This document shows positions 16,665-25,244 of a stretch of 64,000 nucleotides of DNA, in pieces (the first letter of the stretch is position 1; each line of letters starts with the position of its first letter). The DNA comes from Novosphingobium kaempferiae. Lineage in GTDB: Bacteria > Pseudomonadota > Alphaproteobacteria > Sphingomonadales > Sphingomonadaceae. The notes below the pieces were generated by a model. The model was not told the origin of the DNA. It worked only from the letters and a program-made list of their open reading frames with translations, and searched no databases. The DNA is taken from contig NZ_CP089301.1 in the NCBI RefSeq assembly GCF_021227995.1, positions 3,038,001 through 3,102,000 on the forward strand, given 5' to 3'. Made by a program: the position numbers and the translations under genes.

Positions 16665-19600
16665 ATGCGCATCCACCGGCTCAAACTGAGCGGCTTCAAG
16701 AGCTTCGTAGAGCCGGCGGAACTGCGCATCGACCCGGGCCTGACCGGCGTCGTCGGCCCCAACGGCTGCGGCAAGTCCAACCTCCTCGAAGCGATCCGCT
16801 GGGTCATGGGCGAAAGCTCGCCCAAGTCGATGCGCGGCGGCGGGATGGAGGACGTGATCTTCGCGGGGACGGACAAACGCCCGCCCCGCTCCTTCGCCGA
16901 AGTCGTGCTCAAGGCCGACACCGCGCCCAATCCCGAAGGCGTGCGCGACGAACTCGAAGTCGTGCGCCGGATCGAACGCGGCGCGGGCAGCGCCTACCGC
17001 ATCAACGGACGTGACGTGCGCGCCAAGGACGTGGCGCTGACCTTCGCCGATGCCGCCACCGGCGCGCACAGCCCGGCGCTCGTCAGCCAGGGCCGCATCG
17101 CCGCCGTCATCGCCGCCAAGCCCGCCGAACGCCGCGCCATGCTGGAAGAAGCGGCGGGCATCGCGGGCCTTCACGTCCGCCGCAAGGATGCCGAGCAGCG
17201 CCTGCGGGCGACCGAGACGAACCTCGCCCGCCTCGACGACATCATGGCGAGCCTCGACAAGCAGGTGGGCACGCTGCGCCGTCAGGCCAAGGCGGCGGAG
17301 CGCTACCGCGCGCTCACCGACCAGATCCGCCTTGCCGAAGCCCGCGTCGTCTTCGCCCGCTGGCGCGATGCCGCCGCCGCTGCCGATGCCGCCCGCAAGG
17401 ATGCGCAGGCCGCCGAACAGCGCGTCACGCTGGCCCAGTCCCTCGCCGTCGAGGCACAGGCCCAGCAGGCCGCCGCCGCCGAAGCGCTCGCCGCAGCCCG
17501 CGACGAACTGGCCGACCGGCGCGACGATGCCAATGCGCAGGGGCACCGCATGGCGACGCTCACCAGCCAGCTCGAAGCCGCCGAGCAGCGCCTTGCCGAC
17601 CTCGAACGCCAGCGCGTGCGGCTGGAGGAAGACCGCCGCGACGCCGACCGCCTGACCCGCGACGCCGCCGAGGCGCTCGCCCGCCTCGAACGCGAACTGG
17701 CCGAGGGCGAGAAGCAGCTCGCCGCCGACGAGGCGCTGCGCCCGCGCTTCGCCAACACCGTGGACGGCGCCGAACAGGCCAGCCGCGCCGCCGAACTCGA
17801 TCTCGCGCAGGCCACCGCCAAGCAGGCGGGCGTCGAGGCGGAATGGCGCATCGCCGAAGCCGAACTGACGCAGGCGCGCGGGCGGCAGGTCCGCGCCGCC
17901 CTGGACGTCGCCCGGATCGAGGCGCAAGTCGCGGCCCTGCCCGACCTCGGCGACCTCGATGCCGCCATCGCTACCGCGCGCGGCAAGGCCGGGGACGCGA
18001 CCGCCGCCCTCGCCCGCTCGCGCGAAGGTCTGGAGGAGATGCAGGCGCGAAAGACCGCGCTCCAAGCCGATCGCGACGCCGCCGCCTCGGCGCTGGCGGG
18101 CGCGCGCGCCGACCTCACCGGCATCGAACGCGAACACGCCGCCCTTGTGCGCGACCGCGAGGCCCGCGCCAAGGGCGCCAAGGCCGCGCATGGGCTGCCG
18201 GTCGCCATCGACGCAGTGCGGGCCGCCCCCGGCTACGAACGCGCCGTCGCTGCCGTTCTGGGCCGCGACGCCAAGGCTCCACTGGGTGCGCCCAAAGATG
18301 CCGACGGCCGCTTCTGGACCGGGGCCGAAGCTCCCGCGCCCGTCGCCGACAGCCTCGCCGCCCATGTGCTCGAAGGCCCGCCCGAACTCGCGGCCCGCCT
18401 CGCGCTCGTCCATGTCATCGACGAGGACGATGGCCGCGCCCTGAAGCCCGGCGAATGGCTCGTCACCCGCACGGGCGTGCTGCGGCGCTGGGACGGCTTC
18501 GTCGCACGGGGCGAAGGCGCTGCCGAGGCCGCGCGGCTGGAGGCGGAGAACCGCTTCGCCGAACTCGACGCGAAACTGCCTCCCCTGCGTGAAGCCGTCT
18601 CCGCCGCCGAGGCGCGGCAGGCCGCCGTGCAGCAGGAACTGGCCGATCTCTCCTCGCGCGTGATCGCCGCCGAGCGCGCCATCGCCGCCGCTGCCGAGGC
18701 CGAGCGCAGCGCCCTGCGCGCCGTCGATCAGGCCGAGGACGCCCGCGCCCGCCAGCAGGCCCGCCGCGCCGAACTCGACACCGCGCTCGCCGAAGGGGCC
18801 GAACAGCGCGCCGGGATCGACGCCGAAGTCGCCGCCGCCGAGGCGAAGCGCGACGCCCTGCCCGATCCCGCCACCGGCCGCGCCGAACTGCAGGCCGCGC
18901 AGGAGCGCAACGGCGAAGCGCGCTCGACCCTCCAGCACGCCATGGCCGCGCTCGCGGGCCACGATCAGGCACTGGCCGTCGCGCGCGAACGCACGACCGC
19001 GCAGCGCGCCGACATCCGCGGCTGGCAGGCCCGCTCGGGCGATGCCGCCAATCGCCTCGCGCAGATGGCCGGGCGGCTGGAGGAGATCGAGACCGAACGC
19101 ACCATCGTCGCCGCCAAGCCCGCCTCGCTGATGGCGCAGATCGAGCAGGGCGAAGCGATCCGCGTGCGACTGGGCGAGGAATTGTCCAAGGCCGAGGCCG
19201 CCGTGACCGGTGCCGCCGATGCCGCGAAGCAGGCGGATGCCGCGCTGTCCGCCGCGCAGGAAACCCTCGCCGCCGCCCGCGAAGGCCGCGCCGGGGCCAC
19301 CGCCCGCGCCGAGCACGAGGACTCGCGCCGGGTCGAGATGAACCGCCTTTCGGGCGAGCGCTTCCACTGCCCGCCACCGGTCCTGCCCGAACGCTTCGAC
19401 TTCGCTGCTGCCGACGTCAGCAGCGCAGAAGCAGAGGGCGCGGGGATGGACCGCCTGACCGCCGACCGCGAGCGGATTGGCCCGGTCAACCTCGTCGCCG
19501 CCGACGAACTCGCCGAAGCCGAGGCGCAGCTGGGCGTCAGCGTCACCGAGAAGGCCGAATTGACAGAAGCGGTGAACCGCCTGCGCGGCTCCATCGGCAA

Positions 19601-20105
19601 CCTCAACCGCGAAGGCCGCGAGCGCCTGCGCGCGGCTTTCGAGGCGGTCGACGGCCACTTCCGCCGCCTGTTCACCCGGCTGTTCCAGGGCGGGCAGGCC
19701 CACCTCGCACTCGTCGATTCGGACGATCCGCTGGAAGCCGGCCTCGAAATCTACGCCCAGCCGCCGGGCAAGCGCCTGCAGTCGCTGACGCTGCTGTCGG
19801 GCGGCGAGCAGGCGCTGACGGCGGTGGCGCTGATCTTTGGCCTGTTCCTGACCAACCCCGCCCCGATCTGCGTGCTCGACGAAGTCGATGCACCGCTCGA
19901 TGACGCCAATATCGAGCGCTTCTGCGACCTCCTCGAAGCGATGACGAAGGAAACGGACACGCGCTACCTTGTCGTCACCCACAATGCCGTGACGATGAGC
20001 CGCATGCACCGCCTGTTCGGCGTGACCATGGTCGAAAAGGGCGTCTCCCGCCTCGTCAGCGTGGATCTCGGCGGCGCGGAGGAACTGCTGGCAGCGGCGG
20101 TGTAG
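16665..20105 (+). CDS. smc: Chromosome partition protein SMC
   Basis: ATPase of the Smc-ScpAB complex, which extrudes DNA loops and helps segregate chromosomes. It has 1146 residues, normal for the family. Walker A is GPNGCGKSN (31-39) in the N-terminal head. Long coiled coils surround a hinge at about residues 508-620. The C-terminal head has the signature LLSGGEQAL near 1045 and Walker B CVLDEVDAPLDD near 1070. It is the last gene of the cluster. The complementary strand is open over 1185 codons, but this is a composition artefact of the alanine- and arginine-rich coiled coils. Confidence 0.97.
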   Translation: MRIHRLKLSGFKSFVEPAELRIDPGLTGVVGPNGCGKSNLLEAIRWVMGESSPKSMRGGGMEDVIFAGTDKRPPRSFAEVVLKADTAPNPEGVRDELEVVRRIERGAGSAYRINGRDVRAKDVALTFADAATGAHSPALVSQGRIAAVIAAKPAERRAMLEEAAGIAGLHVRRKDAEQRLRATETNLARLDDIMASLDKQVGTLRRQAKAAERYRALTDQIRLAEARVVFARWRDAAAAADAARKDAQAAEQRVTLAQSLAVEAQAQQAAAAEALAAARDELADRRDDANAQGHRMATLTSQLEAAEQRLADLERQRVRLEEDRRDADRLTRDAAEALARLERELAEGEKQLAADEALRPRFANTVDGAEQASRAAELDLAQATAKQAGVEAEWRIAEAELTQARGRQVRAALDVARIEAQVAALPDLGDLDAAIATARGKAGDATAALARSREGLEEMQARKTALQADRDAAASALAGARADLTGIEREHAALVRDREARAKGAKAAHGLPVAIDAVRAAPGYERAVAAVLGRDAKAPLGAPKDADGRFWTGAEAPAPVADSLAAHVLEGPPELAARLALVHVIDEDDGRALKPGEWLVTRTGVLRRWDGFVARGEGAAEAARLEAENRFAELDAKLPPLREAVSAAEARQAAVQQELADLSSRVIAAERAIAAAAEAERSALRAVDQAEDARARQQARRAELDTALAEGAEQRAGIDAEVAAAEAKRDALPDPATGRAELQAAQERNGEARSTLQHAMAALAGHDQALAVARERTTAQRADIRGWQARSGDAANRLAQMAGRLEEIETERTIVAAKPASLMAQIEQGEAIRVRLGEELSKAEAAVTGAADAAKQADAALSAAQETLAAAREGRAGATARAEHEDSRRVEMNRLSGERFHCPPPVLPERFDFAAADVSSAEAEGAGMDRLTADRERIGPVNLVAADELAEAEAQLGVSVTEKAELTEAVNRLRGSIGNLNREGRERLRAAFEAVDGHFRRLFTRLFQGGQAHLALVDSDDPLEAGLEIYAQPPGKRLQSLTLLSGGEQALTAVALIFGLFLTNPAPICVLDEVDAPLDDANIERFCDLLEAMTKETDTRYLVVTHNAVTMSRMHRLFGVTMVEKGVSRLVSVDLGGAEELLAAAV

Positions 20106-20110
20106 CAGCG

Positions 20111-20139
20111 TTGACGTCCGGGGTTTTTGTAGTTACATA
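20111..20139 (+). promoter_or_regulatory. Predicted sigma-70-type promoter of brnTA
   Basis: TTGACG at 20111-20116 and TACATA at 20134-20139 are separated by 17 nt in an unusually AT-rich stretch (20125-20147) just after smc. It is 77 nt upstream of the brnT start. In the family BrnA represses this promoter. I cannot mark an operator with confidence. Confidence 0.5.
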
Positions 20140-20215
20140 AAATTAACTGGCTCCGCCTAGTTCCGGCCGCATATCTCGTCGCCCCAATCCAATCGACGAG
20201 GCCGGCGGGCGACCG

Positions 20216-20512
20216 ATGCAGGACGAAGACATCGATCCGACGAAGGTCACTTTCGATGCGTGCAAGCGAACGAAGATACTGCAGGAGCGCGGGCTTGACC
20301 TCGCCGACGCGCATCTCGTGTTCGAAGACACGCACATCCAGATCGTCGATGATCGCAAGGACTACGGAGAGATACGTTACCGCGTGTTCGGATTTCTCCA
20401 TGGCAGGCGCGTATCGCTTGTCTGGACGCCGCGCGACGGTAGCCGTCGCATCATCACGATGAGGCATGCACATCATGACGAACACCAAGCCCGCTTCCGA
20501 ACCCTGGATTGA
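20216..20512 (+). CDS. brnT: BrnT-family toxin (ribonuclease)
   Basis: A 98-residue RelE-fold toxin of the DUF497 family. Characteristic are TFDACKRTKILQERGLDLAD, the EDTHIQIVDDRKDYGEIRYR region, and RVSLVWTPRDGSRRIITMRHA at the C-terminal side. BrnT cleaves RNA and is neutralised by BrnA, which also represses the operon. The gene overlaps the antitoxin gene by about 38 nt, the usual toxin-first order. It has an AT-richer upstream region than its neighbours, consistent with acquisition, but the coding sequence itself does not stand out. Confidence 0.88.
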   Translation: MQDEDIDPTKVTFDACKRTKILQERGLDLADAHLVFEDTHIQIVDDRKDYGEIRYRVFGFLHGRRVSLVWTPRDGSRRIITMRHAHHDEHQARFRTLD

Positions 20513-20756
20513 CCCGGACGACGACGACGTCGAATGGACCGAGGAAATGTTCCGCATGGCCGCCATCTACAAGGGCGACCAGCTGATCCGGCCTGCGTCC
20601 GGCACCCTCAAGTCGCTCGGCCGCCCCGCCTCGCCCAATCCCAAGAAGCAGGTCACGCTGCGGCTCGACCCCGACGTGATCGAGGGGTTTCGCGCCACCG
20701 GCAAGGGCTGGCAGTCGCGCATCAATGCCGAACTGCGCAAGGCGCTGGGGATCTGA
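20475..20756 (+). CDS. brnA: BrnA-family antitoxin
   Basis: A 93-residue antitoxin (DUF4415). The C-terminal ribbon-helix-helix DNA-binding part, KKQVTLRLDPDVIEGFRATG, then WQSRINAELRKALG, is highly typical. The N-terminal acidic segment (DPDDDDVEWTEEMF) is expected to wrap the toxin. I prefer the ATG at 20475, ten bases after gagg; the ATG at 20466 is possible. It overlaps the end of brnT and is followed 22 nt later by a palindromic repeat that may end the transcript. Confidence 0.88.
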   Translation: MTNTKPASEPWIDPDDDDVEWTEEMFRMAAIYKGDQLIRPASGTLKSLGRPASPNPKKQVTLRLDPDVIEGFRATGKGWQSRINAELRKALGI

Positions 20757-20778
20757 AGCGGGATGACAGCGCCTTGAA

Positions 20779-20855
20779 TCGTCATTGCGAGCGTAGCGAA
20801 GCAATCCAGCGTCGCGAGCCGACGCTGGATTGCTTCGCTACGCTCGCAATGACGA
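20779..20855. repeat. 77-nt dispersed palindrome, copy 5
   Basis: Perfect 30-nt arms at 20779-20808 and 20826-20855, gcgTagcg/cgctAcgc variant. The 17-nt loop (gcgtcgcgagccgacgc) is itself nearly palindromic and extends the stem by six pairs. It lies between the convergent brnA and soxR stops. Confidence 0.9.
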
Positions 20856-20882
20856 ACTGGGTGTCAGAACGAAGGTCCAGAT

Positions 20883-21323
20883 CTAGCCCAGCACGAAGCG
20901 CGGCCCCGGTCCCTGCGCGCCTGCCGCGTCCTCGGCGTTGTAGAGGCGGCATTTCGTCAGGCTGAGACAGCCGCAGCCGATGCATTCGTCGAGCTTGCGG
21001 CGGGTGAGTTCGAGCAGCGCGATCTTCTCGTCGATGGACTTGCGCATGGAGCGACTGATGCGCTCCCAGTCGGCCAGCGTCGGCGTGCGGCCCATCGGCA
21101 GGTCCGCCAGTTCACGCTCGATCTCCGCCAGCGCGAGGCCCAGCTTCTGGGCGATCAGGATGAAGCTGACGCGGCGGATATCGGAACGCAGGAAGCGACG
21201 CTGGTTGCCGCTGGTCCGCAGGCTCTGGAGCAGGCGCTTCTCCTCGTAGAAGCGGATCGCCGAGACGGCGACGCCGGTGCGTCGAGCCAGTTCGCCGATG
21301 GTGATGAAGCGGTCCGCAACCAC
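20883..21323 (-). CDS. soxR: Redox-sensing transcriptional regulator SoxR
   Basis: A 146-residue MerR-family regulator from a GTG start at 21321-21323. The N-terminal winged helix (ITIGELARRTGVAVSAIRFY) is followed by a dimerisation helix and the [2Fe-2S] cluster motif with Cys114, Cys117, Cys119 and Cys125 (CIGCGCLSLTKC), all four present. Oxidised SoxR activates promoters with an over-long spacer. There is no soxS here, as is usual outside the enterics. Instead a VOC gene is divergent, and a near-perfect SoxR box lies in the 98-nt gap. Confidence 0.95.
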   Translation of the reverse strand: MVADRFITIGELARRTGVAVSAIRFYEEKRLLQSLRTSGNQRRFLRSDIRRVSFILIAQKLGLALAEIERELADLPMGRTPTLADWERISRSMRKSIDEKIALLELTRRKLDECIGCGCLSLTKCRLYNAEDAAGAQGPGPRFVLG

Positions 21324-21352
21324 GCGGCTGTCCTCCGTCCGAAAGCGCTTGA

Positions 21353-21370
21353 TCTCAAGTTAGGTTGAGG
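21353..21370. promoter_or_regulatory. SoxR box between soxR and the VOC gene
   Basis: tctcaagttaggttgagg matches the 18-bp palindrome known for SoxR sites (cctcaagttaacttgagg) at 15 positions, and CTCAA/TTGAG are perfectly symmetric. A possible -35, TTGATC, overlaps at 21349-21354 for the plus strand. The -10 is not clear (a weak candidate, tgcact, at 21372-21377). Confidence 0.78.
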
Positions 21371-21421
21371 TTGCACTTTTGCCAAGCCGGCTGATTCGCC
21401 GGTGACGCAGGAGACAGAAGA

Positions 21422-21793
21422 ATGGCCCAGGGCCGCCTCGAACATGCCAACATCACCGTCAGCGACATCGAGCGCTCGTCTGCATTGCTGCAGGATCTGC
21501 TCGGCTGGCACGAACGCTGGCGCGGGCCCGCGCTGAACGGCGGCGAGACGATCCACGTCGGAGGGGATTTCAGCTACATCGCGGTCTACACCGACCGGCG
21601 GGAGCGTGACCGCTTCCGCAAGGGCACGCCGCTCAACCACGTCGGGCTGGTGGTCGAGGATCTGGATGCGGCGGAACGCGTGGTGATCGACGCCGGGCTG
21701 GAGCCCTTCGCCCATGCCGACTACGAGCCGGGGCGGCGGTTCTACTTCTTCGACTGGGACGGCATCGAATTCGAGCTGGTCAGCTACGAATGA
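21422..21793 (+). CDS. VOC family (glyoxalase/bleomycin-resistance fold) protein
   Basis: A 123-residue single-domain vicinal-oxygen-chelate protein. MAQGRLEHANITVSDIERSS carries the first metal-binding His, NHVGLVVEDLDAAERVV the second-half His, and FYFFDWDGIEFELVSYE the final Glu-containing strand. Such proteins can be glyoxalases, dioxygenases or drug-binding proteins; the substrate is not evident. Its position behind the SoxR box makes it the likely SoxR target, perhaps dealing with redox-active compounds. Confidence 0.88.
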   Translation: MAQGRLEHANITVSDIERSSALLQDLLGWHERWRGPALNGGETIHVGGDFSYIAVYTDRRERDRFRKGTPLNHVGLVVEDLDAAERVVIDAGLEPFAHADYEPGRRFYFFDWDGIEFELVSYE

Positions 21794-21797
21794 TGCC

Positions 21798-22712
21798 TCA
21801 GATTATTCCGGCGTTGCCGACGACCCAGCAGGCCAGCGCCATGACCAGCCCGGCGTCGCGGTTGGCCCGGAAGCGGGCGAGCGCATTCTCGCCGTCGCGC
21901 GGGTCGAGCGTCACCACCTGGAAGCCGAGGTGCAGCGCCATCGGCACCAGCGCGACGAGCGCCACCCAGTCTGGCCGCATCGCCCAGAACGCCAGCGCCC
22001 AGAACGCCAGCGCCAGCGCATAGAAACCCGCGACACCGCTCTTCACCCGCGCGCCGAGGCGGCGGGCGGAGGAGCGGATGCCGACGATGGCGTCATCCTC
22101 GATATCCTGGATCGCGTAGATCGTATCGTAGCCGATGCACCACGCGATCGAGCCGAGATAGAGCGCCGCCAGCGCTTCCAGATGGTCGCCGCGGATCTCC
22201 ACCCAGCCGACCAGCGCGCCCCAGGTGAAGACCATGCCCAGCCACGCCTGCGGCCACCAGGTGATGCGCTTCATGAAAGGGTAGGCCGCGACCAGCGCGA
22301 CGCTGCCCAGCGCCACCAGTTGCGCCTCCTGACGCAGCTGGAACAGCACGACGAGCCCGATGGCGCAGAGCATCAGCAGCCAGGCCCAGGCCGCGCTCTT
22401 GCTGACGCGGCCGCTGGCGACCGGGCGCTTGGCCGTGCGTGCGACGCGGCGATCGAGGTCGGCATCGACGATGTCGTTGAGCACGCAGCCCGCGCCGCGC
22501 ATGACGATGGAGCCGATCAGGAACCATGCGATGAGGCTCCAGCGGCGTTCGCCGCCCGCCAGCATCACGCCCCAGACGCAGGGCCAGAACAGCAGCCACC
22601 AACCGATCGGGCGATCGAATCGCGCCAGCATCGCGAAATCGCGAAACGGCTGCGGCAGCATCGACACCAATCCGCGGTGCTGGCTGTCAGGGACGAGCGA
22701 AGGTTCGATCAT
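21798..22712 (-). CDS. ubiA: 4-hydroxybenzoate polyprenyltransferase UbiA
   Basis: An inner membrane prenyltransferase that attaches the isoprenoid tail in ubiquinone synthesis. It has 304 residues from the ATG at 22710-22712; the open frame goes on upstream without support. The two magnesium-diphosphate motifs are NDIVDADLDRRVARTAKRP near residue 77 and the DIEDDAIVGIRSSARRLG type near 200. Several membrane helices are visible (WWLLFWPCVWGVMLAG and ALALAFWALAFWA). The stop is 2 nt from the VOC stop on the other strand. Confidence 0.94.
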   Translation of the reverse strand: MIEPSLVPDSQHRGLVSMLPQPFRDFAMLARFDRPIGWWLLFWPCVWGVMLAGGERRWSLIAWFLIGSIVMRGAGCVLNDIVDADLDRRVARTAKRPVASGRVSKSAAWAWLLMLCAIGLVVLFQLRQEAQLVALGSVALVAAYPFMKRITWWPQAWLGMVFTWGALVGWVEIRGDHLEALAALYLGSIAWCIGYDTIYAIQDIEDDAIVGIRSSARRLGARVKSGVAGFYALALAFWALAFWAMRPDWVALVALVPMALHLGFQVVTLDPRDGENALARFRANRDAGLVMALACWVVGNAGII

Positions 22713-22842
22713 CGCGCGATGAGTAGTGCATTGTGCGCGCCCTGTCATGCCAGAACGTGTCTGGTGAACACAGTGCAAGCGCCGTTGCATCCGGCGAGGC
22801 GAGGCGCGACAAGGGCGCAAGACCCTGAGGACACCGCTGAAT

Positions 22843-23601
22843 ATGCCCGCAACCCCCGCCTGGCCGCCCCGCTCCGCGCCGCGCCTGTTCGTTCCCGGTC
22901 CGCTGGTCGAAGACGGCCAGATCGCGCTGGAGGGGCAGCAGGCGCATTATCTGGGCAAGGTCATGCGCGTTGGGCCGGGCGACGCGGTGATCGCCTGCGA
23001 CGACGAGACCGGCGAATGGGCCTGCGAGGTCGTCTCCGCCGGAAAGCGCGATGTCGTGCTCACCGTCCGCACCCGCCTGCGCCCGCGCGAGGAGGTGCCG
23101 GACTTCGTGCTCTGCGCCGCGCTGCTCAAGAAGCCGAACTTCGATCTTGTGCTGGAAAAGGCGACCGAGCTTGGCGTCGCGGCGGTCCAGCCGGTCGTCA
23201 CCCGGCGCTGCGTGGCCGACAAGCTCAACCCCGAACGCGCGCTGACCATCGTCACCGAAGCTGCCGAGCAGTGCGCCCGCACCGCCCTCCCCCGGGTGGA
23301 GGCTCCCTCCAAGCTGGACGCCCTGCTGCGCGACTGGCCCGAGGACCGCGCCCTGTTCTTCGCCGACGAGCAGGGCGGCGCGCCCGCCGCCGCCGCCTTC
23401 GCCGCACATCCTGGCCCCGCCGCGCTGCTGGTCGGCCCCGAAGGCGGCTTCGACGAGGACGAGCGTGCCCTCATCCGTGCCCATCCCAGCGCCCGCGCGA
23501 TCACCCTCGGCCCGCGCATCCTCAGGGCCGAAACCGCCTGCATTTCCGCCACTGCACTTTGGATGGCGGTGTCCGGGGACTGGACATTGGGCGAACAATA
23601 A
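22843..23601 (+). CDS. rsmE: 16S rRNA m3U1498 methyltransferase RsmE
   Basis: A SPOUT-fold methyltransferase of 252 residues that methylates U1498 in 16S rRNA. An N-terminal PUA-like domain (QQAHYLGKVMRVGPGDAV) precedes the SPOUT domain with EKATELGVAAVQPV, LLVGPEGGFDEDE near residue 200 and ITLGPRILRAETA at the knot. It starts 131 nt from the divergent ubiA and is followed by gshA in the same direction, 57 nt away. Confidence 0.95.
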   Translation: MPATPAWPPRSAPRLFVPGPLVEDGQIALEGQQAHYLGKVMRVGPGDAVIACDDETGEWACEVVSAGKRDVVLTVRTRLRPREEVPDFVLCAALLKKPNFDLVLEKATELGVAAVQPVVTRRCVADKLNPERALTIVTEAAEQCARTALPRVEAPSKLDALLRDWPEDRALFFADEQGGAPAAAAFAAHPGPAALLVGPEGGFDEDERALIRAHPSARAITLGPRILRAETACISATALWMAVSGDWTLGEQ

Positions 23602-23658
23602 ACTGATCGGTACAAAAAGTTCTGGCGCGGTCCTGCGCGGCGCACTAATTCCGCGCCC

Positions 23659-25032
23659 ATGAGCACCCGTGAGGTTTCGGATCGCGAAGATCCGGTCATC
23701 GAGACGCTGGATCAACTCGCCGAGCCGATGGCCGCGGGCGAAAAGCCGCGCGAGGCGTGGCGTATCGGCACCGAGCACGAAAAGTTCGTCTACGACATCA
23801 CGGACCACCACGCTCCGTCCTACGACGAGCCCGGCGGCATCCGCGACCTGCTCGACGAACTGACCCAGTTCGGCTGGAAGCCGATCGAGGAAGGCGGGAA
23901 CGTCATCGCGCTCAAGGGCGCGGACGGCAACGTCAGCCTCGAACCCGCCGGACAACTCGAACTCTCGGGCGCGCCGCTCGAAAACCTGCACCAGACCTGC
24001 GCCGAGACCGGGCGTCACCTCAAGGAAGTGAAGCAGGTCGGCGAGAAGCTGGGCAAGGCCTACCTCGGCCTCGGCATGTGGCCGGACAAGACCCGCGCAG
24101 AACTGCCGATCATGCCCAAGGGCCGCTACGGCATCATGCTCAACCACATGCCGCGCGTCGGCTCGCTGGGCCTCGACATGATGCTGCGCACCTGCACCAT
24201 CCAGGTGAACCTCGACTATTCGAGCGAAGCCGACATGGCGCAGAAGTTCCGCACCTCGCTGGCGCTGCAGCCGCTGGCGACGGCGCTCTTCGCGAACTCG
24301 CCCTTCACCGAGGGCAAGCCCAACGGCTACCTCTCGTACCGCAGCCACATCTGGTCGGACACCGATCCGCACCGCACCGGCATGCTGCCCTTCGTGTTCG
24401 AAGAAGGCTTCGGCTACGAACGCTACGTCGAGTACATGCTGGACGTGCCGATGTACTTCGTGTTCCGCGACGGCAAGTACATCGACGCCGCCGGCCTCTC
24501 CTTCCGCGACTTCCTCAAGGGCGAACTGTCCGTCCTGCCCGGCGAGAAGCCCCGCATGTCGGACTGGCAAGACCACCTCTCCACCGCCTTCCCCGAAGTG
24601 CGGCTCAAGTCCTTCCTCGAAATGCGCGGCGCCGACGGCGGGCCGTGGGGCCGCATCTGCGCCCTGCCCGCGCTGTGGGTCGGCCTGCTCTACGATCGGG
24701 GCGCGCTCGACGCGGCATGGGATCTGGTCAAAGGCTGGGACATGGAAGGCCGCGAAGCCCTGCGCTCCGCCGCGCCCAAGCTGGGCCTCGATGCCCCGAT
24801 CCCCGGTGGCGGCACCCTGCGCGACATCGCTGGCGAAGTCGTCGACATCGCCCGCTCGGGCCTCGCCGCACGCGGCCGCCTGAACTCGGCGGGCGACAAC
24901 GAGACCGGCTACCTCGAACCGCTGGCGGAGATCGTGAAGACTGGCAAGGTTCCGGCACAGCGCCTGCTCGACCTGTATAATGGCGAGTGGGGCGGGGATC
25001 TGTCGAAGGTCTATGCGTTGAAGACGTTCTGA
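23659..25032 (+). CDS. gshA: Glutamate-cysteine ligase
   Basis: First enzyme of glutathione synthesis, joining glutamate and cysteine with ATP. The 457-residue form is the plant/alphaproteobacterial type. Landmarks are RIGTEHEKFVYD near residue 35, SLEPAGQLELSGAP near 95, MPRVGSLGLDMMLRTCTIQV and ANSPFTEGKPNGY. It has one ATG start with nothing competing. The 3' side has a dispersed repeat 11 nt past the stop. Glutathione synthetase is not in the window. Confidence 0.94.
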   Translation: MSTREVSDREDPVIETLDQLAEPMAAGEKPREAWRIGTEHEKFVYDITDHHAPSYDEPGGIRDLLDELTQFGWKPIEEGGNVIALKGADGNVSLEPAGQLELSGAPLENLHQTCAETGRHLKEVKQVGEKLGKAYLGLGMWPDKTRAELPIMPKGRYGIMLNHMPRVGSLGLDMMLRTCTIQVNLDYSSEADMAQKFRTSLALQPLATALFANSPFTEGKPNGYLSYRSHIWSDTDPHRTGMLPFVFEEGFGYERYVEYMLDVPMYFVFRDGKYIDAAGLSFRDFLKGELSVLPGEKPRMSDWQDHLSTAFPEVRLKSFLEMRGADGGPWGRICALPALWVGLLYDRGALDAAWDLVKGWDMEGREALRSAAPKLGLDAPIPGGGTLRDIAGEVVDIARSGLAARGRLNSAGDNETGYLEPLAEIVKTGKVPAQRLLDLYNGEWGGDLSKVYALKTF

Positions 25033-25042
25033 AGGGATTGAG

Positions 25043-25144
25043 GCAGGGGTTTACCACCCCTGCACCCCGTGAAACGTCTACGGCGCGCGCGACGCATCCT
25101 GATGCAAGACGGTGAGCCGGAAGACCGAGTAAAGCCTGCGGCGC
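25043..25144 (+). repeat. Dispersed ~100-nt element, family D, copy 1
   Basis: A 28-nt core at 25043-25070 is identical to the reverse complement of 57526-57553. Further matches follow in the same order (a gacgcatc-like piece, ggaagacc, and agcctgcggcgc at the far end), so both copies span about 100 nt. Here it lies just past gshA. The rest of the 212-nt gap has a small hairpin around ctgagcttgtcgaagg (25201-25216), which resembles another dispersed palindrome. Confidence 0.7.
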
Positions 25145-25244
25145 AATTTGACCCGAGGCTGCTGCGCGTGCTGCGACGACAGTGCGGGGGTCTGGGAGTC
25201 CTGAGCTTGTCGAAGGGGCCCCAGAACTTCCCTTTATTCCGTCT

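Noticed and set aside
16452..20009. A 1185-codon open frame on the strand opposite smc
   Set aside because: It mirrors smc codon positions in a GC-rich sequence; the translation is low-complexity Gly/Ala/Arg with no domain, and smc itself is certain.
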